A DNA stretch of 64,000 nt from an uncultured Oscillospiraceae bacterium (GCA_910579155.1 CAJTTS010000010.1:8543-72542), one strand, 5' to 3'. Shown: positions 16,160 to 24,504, counted from the stretch's first letter. Program-made: numbers and translations. Notes: generated by a model not told the origin, from the letters alone.

Positions 16160-16197
16160 TTCAATTCCCTCCTTGTATTCGGCTCAAACGCTGTCCC

Positions 16198-16332
16198 ATT
16201 CACGCTCCGCAGGCGGCTGACCGCTCGGTCGCTTTCACTCTGGCTCGGCCTGGTCTGCGGGGCGCACAGCGCCCCCTCCGCTCGGCCTCGCTTCGCTCCA
16301 AGCTCCCTCGCAGCCGCCTGCTCCGCGCTATA
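16198..16332 (-). repeat. Dispersed post-stop repeat, copy 5 (between sheath and tube genes)
   Basis: Begins 3 nt after the sheath stop on the minus strand with TATAGCGCGGAGCAGGCGGC, contains GAGGGAGCTTGGAGCGAAGC and ends GCGTGAAT. It is nearly the same as copies 2 and 3. Confidence 0.7.
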
Positions 16333-16335
16333 CCG

Positions 16336-17370
16336 CTATACGGTAATATGGGCGGACAGCCAGATCTGGTTGAGCCCGTGGGCCACGGTGAAGGCGAACT
16401 CCACCAGGCACACCGTGGGATCGTCCTCCAAAGCGGACACCGTCACGTCCTCATAGCCGTCGATGATCTCCCGTCCGACCCGTTTCTCCAGCTCCATCAC
16501 CGTCTGGGAGCGGATAGCGCCCCGGCTCTGCACCGTGTTCTTTGCCCTGCCGAACTTGGCCCGCAGGGAATTGCGGATGCCCGGGATCACCTCGTCCACC
16601 ACCAAAATGGTGGTCAGCTCCCGCCAGGTGGCGTCCACCACGCCGCCGGTCTTGGTGCGGCTGGTAATCCCCCGCACCACATAGCAGCTCCCCGCCAGGG
16701 TCTCCAGCGGGGTCACGCCCCCCTGCACCAACAGGTCGATGTCCCCGTCGCCATAGCTGCACTCCAGCTCCCCCAGCCCGTAGAGCTGAGCGCCGCCCAA
16801 GGGCAACGCCGGGTCGTTGCTCCCGGCGATGGCTCCGGCCACCGCTGCGGCGCACATGGCCCCGCCGTACTCCTCCCCGGCGCCGGGGGCCACCACCACC
16901 ATCCGTTCACAGTTGAGCTGGGCCGCCCGCTGGACAAACTGCTCCACGCTCTCGCCGGCTGCGCCGCCCACCACGGCGATGCGCTCGCGCCGGACGCCGG
17001 AGCACTCCTGCACCATGGTTTTCAGCGCCTGCTGCACCGCCGGCTTATCGCTGTCGCACACCACCACGCCGACATTCTCCAGCGCCGCCACGGCGGCAAA
17101 CGCCTGGTCGTAGTCCTCGCCCGCCGGGATGCCGTACACCACGCCCGCGCCGTTGCGAATGGCCAACTGTGCCATCCGGCTGAGGACGCAATCGCCCACG
17201 TCCGCCGCCGCCCTGCTGTAGCTGGTCCACTGGTAGCTTTTGCTGCCGTCCGCGCCCTCCATGGCGGCCACCACCGCCACATTGCCGCCGCCCACGGCGG
17301 CGGCGGTCAGGCTGGACGCCTCATAGGAGGAATACACCCCCGGTCTCTCATGCTTGGTCACCGCGCTCAT
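16336..17370 (-). CDS. Contractile tail sheath protein (XkdK-like)
   Basis: 344 residues, short for a sheath (PBSX XkdK is over 450), so it is a minimal form without surface insertions. The conserved C-terminal sheath domain is clear: VVRGITSRTKTGGV, then WRELTTILVVDEVIPGIRN, and LVEFAFTVAHGLNQIWL at the end. The sheath contracts to drive the tube through an envelope, so the particle would be myovirus-like. The ATG overlaps the upstream stop (ATGA). Confidence 0.9.
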   Translation of the reverse strand: MSAVTKHERPGVYSSYEASSLTAAAVGGGNVAVVAAMEGADGSKSYQWTSYSRAAADVGDCVLSRMAQLAIRNGAGVVYGIPAGEDYDQAFAAVAALENVGVVVCDSDKPAVQQALKTMVQECSGVRRERIAVVGGAAGESVEQFVQRAAQLNCERMVVVAPGAGEEYGGAMCAAAVAGAIAGSNDPALPLGGAQLYGLGELECSYGDGDIDLLVQGGVTPLETLAGSCYVVRGITSRTKTGGVVDATWRELTTILVVDEVIPGIRNSLRAKFGRAKNTVQSRGAIRSQTVMELEKRVGREIIDGYEDVTVSALEDDPTVCLVEFAFTVAHGLNQIWLSAHITV

Positions 17371-17870
17371 TTCATCCTTCCTCTCACTTCAAAGTCCACA
17401 AAGGCTCCGCCGCCGTCCTCCGTCTCGGCCACCAGCCAGGCCCTGCACCGGCAACTGACCTCCTGGCGGTACAGTCCCTCCTTTTCCAGGAACTCTACCC
17501 GGCCCGCCTGGACCTCCAGGGTGGACAGCCCCGCCGCCCCCCGGCACACCAGGCACTCGGTCACGGCCTCCGCAGCCTCCTGGCAAACGCTCTCACCCCC
17601 GTCCCGGGGGGCAAAGACGTCCACCGCCAGCGTCAGCTCCACCTCCCGGCCATAGAGCTCCCGCTCCCGGCCCGTCCCGGGGTCAAGGCGCACCCCCAGG
17701 TAATCCTTGAACCCGCCCGGTGCGCACACCACCCGAGCCACCGATACCGCGGCCACCGCCTCCCGCCACCGGTTGGCCCGCCGGCCCTCCATGGCGGCCA
17801 CGGCGTTGAGCCCCTCCTGCCGGAGCTGCTCCGCCACCGTCTCCCGCAGGGCGTTCAGCGCCCTGCTCAC
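17367..17870 (-). CDS. Phage tail-completion/neck protein, unclassified
   Basis: 167 residues from a GTG that overlaps the upstream stop (GTGA). It begins with a helix (RALNALRETVAEQLRQEGL) and continues beta-rich, with a Cys-containing ECLVCRGA stretch. Its place between the connectors and the sheath matches XkdI/XkdJ-like completion or terminator proteins that cap the tail, but I cannot assign the family from sequence alone. Confidence 0.65.
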   Translation of the reverse strand: MSRALNALRETVAEQLRQEGLNAVAAMEGRRANRWREAVAAVSVARVVCAPGGFKDYLGVRLDPGTGRERELYGREVELTLAVDVFAPRDGGESVCQEAAEAVTECLVCRGAAGLSTLEVQAGRVEFLEKEGLYRQEVSCRCRAWLVAETEDGGGAFVDFEVRGRMK

Positions 17871-18202
17871 GGCGCGTTCTCCAGGCAGGGCCGCAGGGCC
17901 AGCCACAGATGGGTGACCTGGCCGCCCACCCAGATGGGCCGTATGGTCATCACCTCATAGTTTTGGCCGCCCCAGCCCAGCCAGCCTCCCGGCCCGATCC
18001 GGTCCAGCGGCAGCCCCGGCTCCGCCAGTCCCAGGAACCGGTCCCGGGAATAGCTGCCCAACGCCCCGGCGGTGTACTGCCAGTCCGCCTCCGTCATGGG
18101 CTGGACGATGGCCATCCCCCGGCCAACCTCAGTCCCATCCTCCCGGCGGCACACCATCTCCTGCCCGTAGGTCTTGATAACCCACGCAAACGCCTCGATC
18201 AA
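17867..18202 (-). CDS. Small phage head-tail joining protein
   Basis: 111 residues, beta-rich (VKTYGQEMVCRREDGTEVGRG and YEVMTIRPIWVGGQVTHLWL). Size and position between the first connector and the sheath are those of stopper or completion proteins (XkdH-like). TTG start overlapping the preceding stop (TTGA). Function inferred from position. Confidence 0.6.
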   Translation of the reverse strand: MIEAFAWVIKTYGQEMVCRREDGTEVGRGMAIVQPMTEADWQYTAGALGSYSRDRFLGLAEPGLPLDRIGPGGWLGWGGQNYEVMTIRPIWVGGQVTHLWLALRPCLENAP

Positions 18203-18549
18203 CCTCTCACCCCCCGAAACACAAACCCCTCGTCCCGGAAATAGGGGGCCATCAGCTCAAACGCCTTCCGGGACAGCGACTCGCCGTCCCCGCCCCCCTC
18301 CCGGCGCACGGAGATATCCCCGGCCGACAGCGCGGTGACGCCCTCCAGTCCCTGCCCGCACCGCAGCCAGTCCATGGCCAGCCATGCCGCCGCCAAGGGG
18401 TAGGCCCCATGGCAGTCCTCCGGGTCCAAACCATCCTTCAGCCGCCGGTCCAACGTCCGGCAGGCGTTGGCGCACAGCATCCGCAGCACGTCCCCGTCCT
18501 GCCCTGCCCCGGCCAGCGCCTGCACCAGCGCCATCACCTGCTCCGTCAT
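18199..18549 (-). CDS. Head-tail connector-like protein
   Basis: 116 residues, mainly helical (EQVMALVQALAGAG, ACRTLDRRLKDG, YPLAAAWLAMDWL) with a short beta hairpin near DISVRREGGG. This pattern and the position after the head genes resemble gp6/gp15-type adaptor proteins that dock under the portal. ATG after a GAGGG site. Inferred mostly from context. Confidence 0.65.
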   Translation of the reverse strand: MTEQVMALVQALAGAGQDGDVLRMLCANACRTLDRRLKDGLDPEDCHGAYPLAAAWLAMDWLRCGQGLEGVTALSAGDISVRREGGGDGESLSRKAFELMAPYFRDEGFVFRGVRG

Positions 18550-18561
18550 ACCCTCACGCTC

Positions 18562-19437
18562 CTAAATGAGGAAGGCCCCGTCCGCAATCTCGGGCGGTAC
18601 GGCCTCCTCGCCATAGCTCAACTGCGTCCCGCCCACCAACAGCTTGTCCGTCTTTCCCCGGTACAGCTTGATGAGACCCAACAGCTCCTCCTCGTCCAGC
18701 CTGGCCGCCACCTTCTCCAGCAGGGCGTGGCCGGCGTCCGGCTCGGCGATGCCCGCCAGCCGCACCATCTCGCGGCGCAGGCTCTTGAGGTACTTCCGGC
18801 CCAGCCGTGCCTCGTCCTCCATCCGCCTGCCCGCGCTTTTGATGACCCCAGCCTTCCGCTGGGCGGGCACCGCCACAAAGGACCACTCATAGGCGTCCGT
18901 GGCCCCGGTGAGTACGCCGTGGCACACCTGTCCGTCGTACTCCTTCCCCTTCTCGTGGGGGCACTCCTCCAGCGGCTCACCGCACACGGAGCACAGCACC
19001 CGCTCCACCGCGCAGCCCACGCTGACCTCCCGCTTGATGCCGCCGTCGATCTCGGCGATGAGGGGCGTGTTCTCTCCGGTACGCATCATGTAAGCCCACC
19101 CCTTCAGGAAGCGGTAGGGCCGCCCGTCGGCGGTGAGGTTGCCGTCCCCGCCCACCACCTCGGTGCGGTAGATCCGGGCAGTCTGGCCCCGGGCAGACCA
19201 CTGGTGGTCGAACACCCCGGACGTCCCCACGAACAGTGGGGCCAGCTCGTCCAGCGTATTGTCGTCAAACCGCTCGAAGTCCCGGTCGATGTCGTTGTCG
19301 CACAGCCGCAGGGCGAAGGTATACACCTCGTCGGCCATCAGCTCCCGCCGGGTCAGGCGGTTGATGAGGGCCATCTCCCCCTCCTCAGGGACGCCGATGG
19401 CCTTCACCGCCGCGTCTTTACTGATCTGCATTTCCAT
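18562..19437 (-). CDS. Prohead protease-like protein with a Cys/His insert (XkdF position)
   Basis: 291 residues. The N-terminal two thirds resemble prohead proteases (LITRRELMADEVYTF-like start, GVFDHQWSARGQTARIY, DAYEWSFVAVPAQRKAGV). An insertion near 155-180 carries CSVCG and CPH, probably a zinc-binding loop also common in clostridial phage proteases. The C-terminal ~100 residues are helical and could act as a scaffold. The start lies after GGAGGAGGAGA and overlaps the portal stop by 20 bp. I did not confirm the catalytic Ser/His pair. Confidence 0.72.
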   Translation of the reverse strand: MEMQISKDAAVKAIGVPEEGEMALINRLTRRELMADEVYTFALRLCDNDIDRDFERFDDNTLDELAPLFVGTSGVFDHQWSARGQTARIYRTEVVGGDGNLTADGRPYRFLKGWAYMMRTGENTPLIAEIDGGIKREVSVGCAVERVLCSVCGEPLEECPHEKGKEYDGQVCHGVLTGATDAYEWSFVAVPAQRKAGVIKSAGRRMEDEARLGRKYLKSLRREMVRLAGIAEPDAGHALLEKVAARLDEEELLGLIKLYRGKTDKLLVGGTQLSYGEEAVPPEIADGAFLI

Positions 19438-20566
19438 TCTCCTCCTCCATGGCCCTGGCCTGGGCCCGGTACAGCGACGCCTTGGCCTCCGACTCCTCGT
19501 CCTGGAGGTTGACGTCCAACCATTCCACATCCACCCGGTCGTCATATCCCTTCAGCCGGAGCCACAGCTCGCACACCCGCTCCACCACCGGCTCCAGACT
19601 GCGCCGGACGGCGGCGATCTCGCTGGTCATGATGTCGGCCTGCTGGGAGCTCATCCGCTCGGTGGACGACCAGCTCAGCCCCAGCATAAACGGCGGTATC
19701 CCCGTCTTGGCCACCAACTGCTCCAAAATCTGACGCACGGGCGTCTCGGAATCCAGCACCTGGTTGTCCGCCCCGATCACCCGGATGTCCACATCTCCCG
19801 CGGCCACGAAATCCCGCACGGCCCCGGCCCGGCCCGCCTGCATGGCGGCCGACCACTCCCGGGCCACCTGGTCGCACCGCTCCCGGGCCGGCGCCCCGTC
19901 CTCGTCCTTGCACACTACGGCGAAACGCACGTTGCCCATGCGCTCCCAGTTCTTTCCCGTGGCCTCAAAGATTTTCAACAGAATCTCCGCCAAAAAGGGC
20001 ATGGACCTCAGCATGGACACCCCGCAGGGTGCGCCCGCCTCCGGCTGGAAGGGGGTAAACAGCAGCAGCTCCTGCCGCTCCGGCTCCCGCACGGTCCCGT
20101 CGCCGTCCCGGACGCACAGGGCAAAGTCCAGCGGGCTCTCCCCCTCCCGGATCTCCACCCGGCTCACATCGGCGCACAGCACGGCGGCGATGTCCCGCCC
20201 GTCCCGGGCGGGGACGATCTCGCCCACCGCCCGACCGCACACCAGCATAGAGTCCAGGTATTGATCCAGAAAGCTCTGGATTCCCCTCTGTCCCCACCCC
20301 ACGGGCACCGTGCGCAAAAACCGGTCCAGCTCCTCCTGCGCCGCCCTGTCCCGGCACACAACGGACACTCCGCCACACAGCCGCACCAGCTTGCAGATGG
20401 CTGCGTCCACCACGGGCACCGCCTCCCGGATGGCCCGGTACAGCGCAATTTCCCCGCGGTGCAGCGGCACGTACCCGTCCAACTGCACGAAGGGATGCCG
20501 CCCCGCGTCCCGGAGCTGGGCGGCGGCGGCAGGAACTCCGGCAGTTTTCCGCTTTTTCCCGCTCAT
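19418..20566 (-). CDS. Portal protein
   Basis: 382 residues, small for a portal. Typical features are AALYRAIREAVPVVDAAICKL-like helices early, DQYLDSMLVCGRAVGEIVP in the middle, and LEQLVAKTGIPPFMLGLSWSSTERMSSQQADIMT, a region seen in SPP1/PBSX-like portals. It would form the dodecameric DNA gate of the capsid. It overlaps the capsid stop by one base (TGATG). The gene order capsid-portal-protease differs from PBSX, where portal and protease come first. Confidence 0.82.
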   Translation of the reverse strand: MSGKKRKTAGVPAAAAQLRDAGRHPFVQLDGYVPLHRGEIALYRAIREAVPVVDAAICKLVRLCGGVSVVCRDRAAQEELDRFLRTVPVGWGQRGIQSFLDQYLDSMLVCGRAVGEIVPARDGRDIAAVLCADVSRVEIREGESPLDFALCVRDGDGTVREPERQELLLFTPFQPEAGAPCGVSMLRSMPFLAEILLKIFEATGKNWERMGNVRFAVVCKDEDGAPARERCDQVAREWSAAMQAGRAGAVRDFVAAGDVDIRVIGADNQVLDSETPVRQILEQLVAKTGIPPFMLGLSWSSTERMSSQQADIMTSEIAAVRRSLEPVVERVCELWLRLKGYDDRVDVEWLDVNLQDEESEAKASLYRAQARAMEEENGNADQ

Positions 20567-21576
20567 CAGACCGCGAGCACCCGGCTGGCGTCCTCAAAGA
20601 TCTTGGCGTAGCCGGAGATGGTTGTGATAGCGGCCCGCTCCATCTGCCGGTCGATGATCTTGTCGTACTCCACCATCACGTCCCCGGCCTTGACCATCTC
20701 CAAGGCATAGTTTTTGTCCAGGCCGATGATCTTGCCTGCGGGCACGGCGGAGGTGCGCAGCACTTTCGCGCCCATGGGGGTGACGAGCTTACCTGAGCCG
20801 TGGAAGTCCAGCCCCGCCGCTGCGTCCTGCATCTGGCTCATGCCCAACAGCTTGGGCATGGTGTCCCCCCCCACCAACAGCGTGTTGAGCTGATAGGGCT
20901 CAAAGCAGTTCCAGAAAGCCAGCAGGTCCTCGTAAGTCAGCTTACCCTCCGTCTCCACCGCGCTCTCCTGGGCAGCGTTGCCGTTGCCGTCGCCGTTCAG
21001 AATAACCTGAATGGCGTCCTCCAGGTGCATCCGCCCGATCTGCGCGCCGATCTGCCGCAGGGTGACGGAGAACAGGTCCAGCTTCTGGAACCGGATGGCC
21101 TCGTAGGAGGCCACCAGCATCCTGCCCCGCTTGCGGAGCTTCACCAGGCTGTCCCGGGTGCGCACGGTGGTCTGAGGGATGGCCGCGCCCTCGGCCACCT
21201 GCTTGAGCTGCTTCTCATCCTCCGGCACGGAGGTAATGGAGCGGTAGTCCATGCCCTCGATCAGGGTCTCGGTGGCGGTGATGTCGGGAAGGATGTTGGC
21301 CTCCTCCATGCCCACCTTCACCGCCCGGGCGATGTATTCCGGGAACAACACCGCCGACTGGGAGGTGGAGAAGAACTTGTCCACCAAATCGGAGCCCGCG
21401 CCCTTCACCCGGATGTCGAACCGCTTGAGCTGCCGCTGATAGGCGTCCAGCCCCTCCAGGGCGGTGCCCCGGTACTGCTCGCTGGGGTCCAGCTTTTCCA
21501 GCACCTGGGTGAAGGACTTCCCCGCCTCATGGTACATACCTTTTTCCAGCTTCACATTGTCAAATCTCTGCGCCAT
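20566..21576 (-). CDS. Major capsid protein, HK97 fold
   Basis: 336 residues. The N-terminal helical part (about 1-75) could be a delta/scaffold-like segment. The rest has HK97-family traits: FFSTSQSAVLFPEYIARAV, VPEDEKQLKQVAEGAAIP (E-loop region), RKRGRMLVASYEAIRF and the C-terminal VEYDKIIDRQMERAAITTISGY. The start was placed at the ATG seven bases after GGGAGG. It follows a small decoration-type gene and precedes the portal. Confidence 0.85.
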   Translation of the reverse strand: MAQRFDNVKLEKGMYHEAGKSFTQVLEKLDPSEQYRGTALEGLDAYQRQLKRFDIRVKGAGSDLVDKFFSTSQSAVLFPEYIARAVKVGMEEANILPDITATETLIEGMDYRSITSVPEDEKQLKQVAEGAAIPQTTVRTRDSLVKLRKRGRMLVASYEAIRFQKLDLFSVTLRQIGAQIGRMHLEDAIQVILNGDGNGNAAQESAVETEGKLTYEDLLAFWNCFEPYQLNTLLVGGDTMPKLLGMSQMQDAAAGLDFHGSGKLVTPMGAKVLRTSAVPAGKIIGLDKNYALEMVKAGDVMVEYDKIIDRQMERAAITTISGYAKIFEDASRVLAV

Positions 21577-21595
21577 GCCCATTCCTCCCTTTTGT

Positions 21596-21958
21596 TTACA
21601 GCTTGATGACGGCGGTTTTGTCTGCGGCGTCCACCGACAGCACCAGGCATTTCAGCCCGCCGGTGGTAACGGCCTTGACGCCGCCCGTACCGTCGCAGAC
21701 CAGGCTCTGCCAGCCCACCGCCAGAGCGGTATCGCCGGAGTACCCCACCCTGGCCACCCCGCCGATCTGGACCGCCGCCGCGCCGCCCCGCACGCCGCCC
21801 AGCAGCACACCGCAGGGCTCGTTGCCTACGGCGCCCAGGCCCACGGTGCCGTTGTCGGTGAGAGCCACCGCCATACCGGGCAGGACGGCCTTTTCGTCAT
21901 CCACCTGGAAAGTGGCGGCCACCTGGCCTACGCCCTCAAAACAAATGTCCATTTTCAT
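21596..21958 (-). CDS. Small capsid decoration-like protein (DUF2190 type)
   Basis: 120 residues, nearly all beta and Gly/Val/Ala-rich (GMAVALTDNGTVGLGAVG, GVLLGGVRGGAAAVQIGG). This fits DUF2190-like head decoration or fibre proteins encoded beside capsid genes. ATG after GGGAGGAGA. The leader between it and the terminase stop (21959-22047) contains half of a GGGGAGAGGAGG-type hairpin but no gene. Confidence 0.65.
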   Translation of the reverse strand: MKMDICFEGVGQVAATFQVDDEKAVLPGMAVALTDNGTVGLGAVGNEPCGVLLGGVRGGAAAVQIGGVARVGYSGDTALAVGWQSLVCDGTGGVKAVTTGGLKCLVLSVDAADKTAVIKL

Positions 21959-22047
21959 TCTCCTCCCACGTTGAATCTATAGAAATCCCTTTCGGGTATT
22001 TCCCTCGTCGTCGCAAAGTCCGCTCCTCCTCCCCCCACAAAGCCCGC

Positions 22048-23283
22048 TTAAAACGCCGACCGCTCCACAAACCGCGCAACGTTCCCACCACCGCTCTCCA
22101 GCGCCATCACAAAATAGCGGATATCGTCCATGGCGTGGTCAAATTCCTTCCGCACCCGGTCCCTGGCCCCGCCGTCCTCCCAGCGGTACATAGCGAACTC
22201 TCTGGCCGCCGCCTCGCAGCCCTTGCAGACCACCACCCTGCCGGACTTCAGCGCCTCCGCCGTCCGCCGTATGCCCTCCAACACCCGGTTGTCGGCAGGC
22301 CGCACTGTCCAACCCTCCCGCCTCAGCGCCTCGATAAAGCTGGCCGCCGACGGATCCACAATGACCGTTTCGACGCGCCGTTCCCCTGCCAATTTTGCCA
22401 GGTCGCGGACATACTCCCCGTCGGTTTTCTGTCGTCCCTCGGCCCGCGCGTCGTAGTAGTATTCCTTGACCCGGTACCAAATTCCGTTCTTTTCGCCCCA
22501 AAGTCCAAAGGAAGCCGGATTTCTCGTCCCGTAGTCACAGGAAATCCGCCACCGGGCGAACGGCTCTTCCGGCGCCTCCGGCATTTGAGCCCTGTCAAAG
22601 AAGTCATACACCAGCCCCTCCGCCGCCACCCACTCTCCCAGCACAAACCGCCGGTAAAACGTTCCCCGGAACATCCGCTCATATCGCTCCCGGGCCGACC
22701 GCGCCAAGGCCGGGTTGTCCTCCATGGCAAAGTGCAGATACAGCGCGTTCTTCTCCTCCGCCTTGCAGATCCACTCCTTATAAAACCAATGCTCCGGTCC
22801 GGCGGGGTTGCAGGAAAACCACAGCTTCCCATCCTTGACCGAGCATCGGGCGCAGGCCTGCTCCACAAAGGACCTGGGCATCAGCGCCGCCTCATCCAGC
22901 AGCACCCCCGCCAGCGTCATCCCCTGAATAAGCGCCTGGCTCCGCTCGTCCCGCCCTCCGTAAAGGTAGAACACATTTTCCCGTCCTCCTCCCCGGACAA
23001 TCACCTCGTTCCGGCTGACCTTCTCCTCCCACCGGAACCCCAGCCCCTCCAGCACCGGGCGGACCTGTCCCAGCAGGTTCCGCCTCGTCCCGTTGATGGA
23101 GGCGGCGCACACCCCGAACCTCTGCCGCTGGAACCGGCACATGGCCCACAGGAAAAAGGACACGCTCAACGCGAAGGTCTTGCCCGACCGCACCGCCCCG
23201 TCGCAGATGACGGCGTCAAACCCGCCGTCCCTCCACCACTCCAGCACCTTCCTCTGCTTTGGGGAAAGCCGCGGTTCTCTCAC
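22048..23283 (-). CDS. Terminase large subunit (XtmB-like)
   Basis: 411 residues. ATPase motor: Walker A GAVRSGKT (29-36), Walker B GVLLDEAA with D130-E131, and a coupling motif FSCNPAGPEHW near 157-166. RNase H-like nuclease: D250 in CDYGTRNP, D310 in VIVDPSA, and DHAMDDIRY near 382-390. Both activities look intact, so headful DNA packaging is plausible. GTG start overlapping the preceding stop (GTGA). Confidence 0.9.
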   Translation of the reverse strand: MREPRLSPKQRKVLEWWRDGGFDAVICDGAVRSGKTFALSVSFFLWAMCRFQRQRFGVCAASINGTRRNLLGQVRPVLEGLGFRWEEKVSRNEVIVRGGGRENVFYLYGGRDERSQALIQGMTLAGVLLDEAALMPRSFVEQACARCSVKDGKLWFSCNPAGPEHWFYKEWICKAEEKNALYLHFAMEDNPALARSARERYERMFRGTFYRRFVLGEWVAAEGLVYDFFDRAQMPEAPEEPFARWRISCDYGTRNPASFGLWGEKNGIWYRVKEYYYDARAEGRQKTDGEYVRDLAKLAGERRVETVIVDPSAASFIEALRREGWTVRPADNRVLEGIRRTAEALKSGRVVVCKGCEAAAREFAMYRWEDGGARDRVRKEFDHAMDDIRYFVMALESGGGNVARFVERSAF

Positions 23284-23600
23284 TTCTCATCGCCGTCCCC
23301 CGGCCCGGACAGCCCGTCCAGGAAGTCCCCCAGCGCCCCGTCCCGCCGCTCCTCCATCAGCTCCCGCAGCATGGCCAGCACCCGCACCTTGTCCACGAAC
23401 TTGGCCTCGAAAGCGCCGTTGGCGCTGCGTTTCAGCTCCACCACTCCGGTGAGGTCCAGCCTGTCCACCTGCCGTCCGTCCGTCTCCTCCAAAAACGCCA
23501 GCTTCACCACATCGTTGTTCTTCCATTTCACCAGCTTGCGCAAGTAGGCCACCAGTTCCTGCCTGATTTCCTGCTCTTCCGATCTCTCCTGCGTATCCAT
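23280..23600 (-). CDS. Terminase small subunit-like protein, short form
   Basis: 106 residues after GAGGAGG. The C-terminal half (LDLTGVVELKRSANGAFEAKFVDKVRVLAMLREL) resembles the end of PBSX XtmA-type small terminases, which are about 2.5 times longer and begin with a helix-turn-helix. That DNA-recognition domain is absent here. It is the first gene of the cassette and is fused by GTGA overlap to the large subunit. An upstream in-frame ATG would lengthen it only through a terminator hairpin. Assignment rests on position and weak sequence pattern. Confidence 0.65.
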   Translation of the reverse strand: MDTQERSEEQEIRQELVAYLRKLVKWKNNDVVKLAFLEETDGRQVDRLDLTGVVELKRSANGAFEAKFVDKVRVLAMLRELMEERRDGALGDFLDGLSGPGDGDEK

Positions 23601-23663
23601 TCCAAACCTCCTCGCACTGCCTCTCCGAACAACTGTTTTGTTGCCCATCCCGGTGCAAGGCAC

Positions 23664-23695
23664 AAAAAATCGCGGAGCAAAAACTGCTCCGCGAT
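23664..23695 (-). terminator. Terminator between rlmH and the phage cassette
   Basis: Perfect 10-bp stem (ATCGCGGAGC and GCTCCGCGAT, 23669-23678/23686-23695) followed on the minus strand by six T. It should stop rlmH transcripts 65 bp before the first cassette gene. Confidence 0.8.
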
Positions 23696-23709
23696 CTCTC
23701 ATACGTTTC

Positions 23710-23924
23710 ATTGTCACGTACAAAGCGGCCAGGGCGCTTGGTCGCTTTCGCTCCGCTCCAAGCTCCCTCGCCGACCGCTTCTCCGCGCTTCTTCATTTGT
23801 CACGCTTCTCCTGCTCGCCTCGCGCGGCTTCCCTCCGACTCGGGCTGGTCTTTGGGGCGTTACGCGCCCCTCCGTCCGTCCTCGCTTCGGTCCATCCGCG
23901 CTGCTCACAACGGCTCCGCGCTTC
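23710..23924 (-). repeat. Dispersed post-stop repeat, copy 6 (tandem pair)
   Basis: Two units in tandem (about 23796-23924 and 23710-23795) start on the minus strand right after the rlmH stop with GAAGCGCGGAGCCGTTGTGA. Each ends in CGTGACAA(T). Confidence 0.7.
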
Positions 23925-24407
23925 TTATTTATGATAATCCGACCCCTCTTGGATTTTAAACGCCCGATAGATCTGCTCCAGCAGCATCACCCGTGCCAAA
24001 TGGTGAGGGAAGGTCATCGGCGACATGGACAGGGTGGCCCATGCCCCCGCCTTGATGGATGGGTGCAGCCCATAGGACCCTCCAACGACGAACACCAGAT
24101 GCTTGGAGGCGTTGTGGCTCCATGTGGAGATCATCTGCGCCAGCTCCTCGCTGGAACGCATCGTCCCCTCAACCGCCAAGGCAATGACGCTGGAATTGGG
24201 CGGAATCTTCCCACGGATTGCGTCCCCTTCCTTTTCCATCGCCGTCAAAATCTCCCCCAGCGATGGATTTTTCGACAGCTTCTGCTCCGCCAGCTCCACA
24301 ATATTCAGCTTGCAATACCCCTTCAGCCGCTTGGCATACTCCGCTGCGGCCTCCTGGTAAAATTTTTCTTTCAACTTCCCCACGCAAATAACTGTAACAT
24401 CAACCAT
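23925..24407 (-). CDS. rlmH: 23S rRNA pseudouridine-1915 N3-methyltransferase
   Basis: 160 residues, the standard RlmH length. SPOUT-fold signatures include VGKLKEKFYQEAAAEYAKRL near the start, the SAM-binding FVVGGSYGL, and the C-terminal MTFPHHLARVMLLEQIYRAFKI with the YHK end. It methylates helix 69 of the 70S ribosome. It lies downstream of a WalJ-like hydrolase, a common Firmicutes neighbourhood. The start chosen is the ATG of MVDVTVICVGK. A longer ORF adds seven unconserved residues. Confidence 0.94.
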   Translation of the reverse strand: MVDVTVICVGKLKEKFYQEAAAEYAKRLKGYCKLNIVELAEQKLSKNPSLGEILTAMEKEGDAIRGKIPPNSSVIALAVEGTMRSSEELAQMISTWSHNASKHLVFVVGGSYGLHPSIKAGAWATLSMSPMTFPHHLARVMLLEQIYRAFKIQEGSDYHK

Positions 24408-24426
24408 CACCAATCCCCGCTTTCCC

Positions 24427-24504
24427 ATTCACGCTGCGATTGTCCTCACGGCTGTCGTCGCGCTATCCCTCATCCACGTTGCGCCTGCTCACGACGGCTC
24501 CGCG
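24427..24504 (-). repeat. Dispersed post-stop repeat, copy 7
   Basis: Directly after the stop of the hydrolase gene on the minus strand: TATAGCGCGGAGCCGTCGTG at the start, a second GCGCGACGA unit inside, GCAGCGTGAAT at the end, just before rlmH. Confidence 0.65.

Noticed and set aside
9600..24500. Attachment-site direct repeats flanking the phage cassette
   Set aside because: The only sequences shared by both sides are members of the dispersed repeat family, which also occur inside the cassette and at unrelated genes, so they are not att sites.
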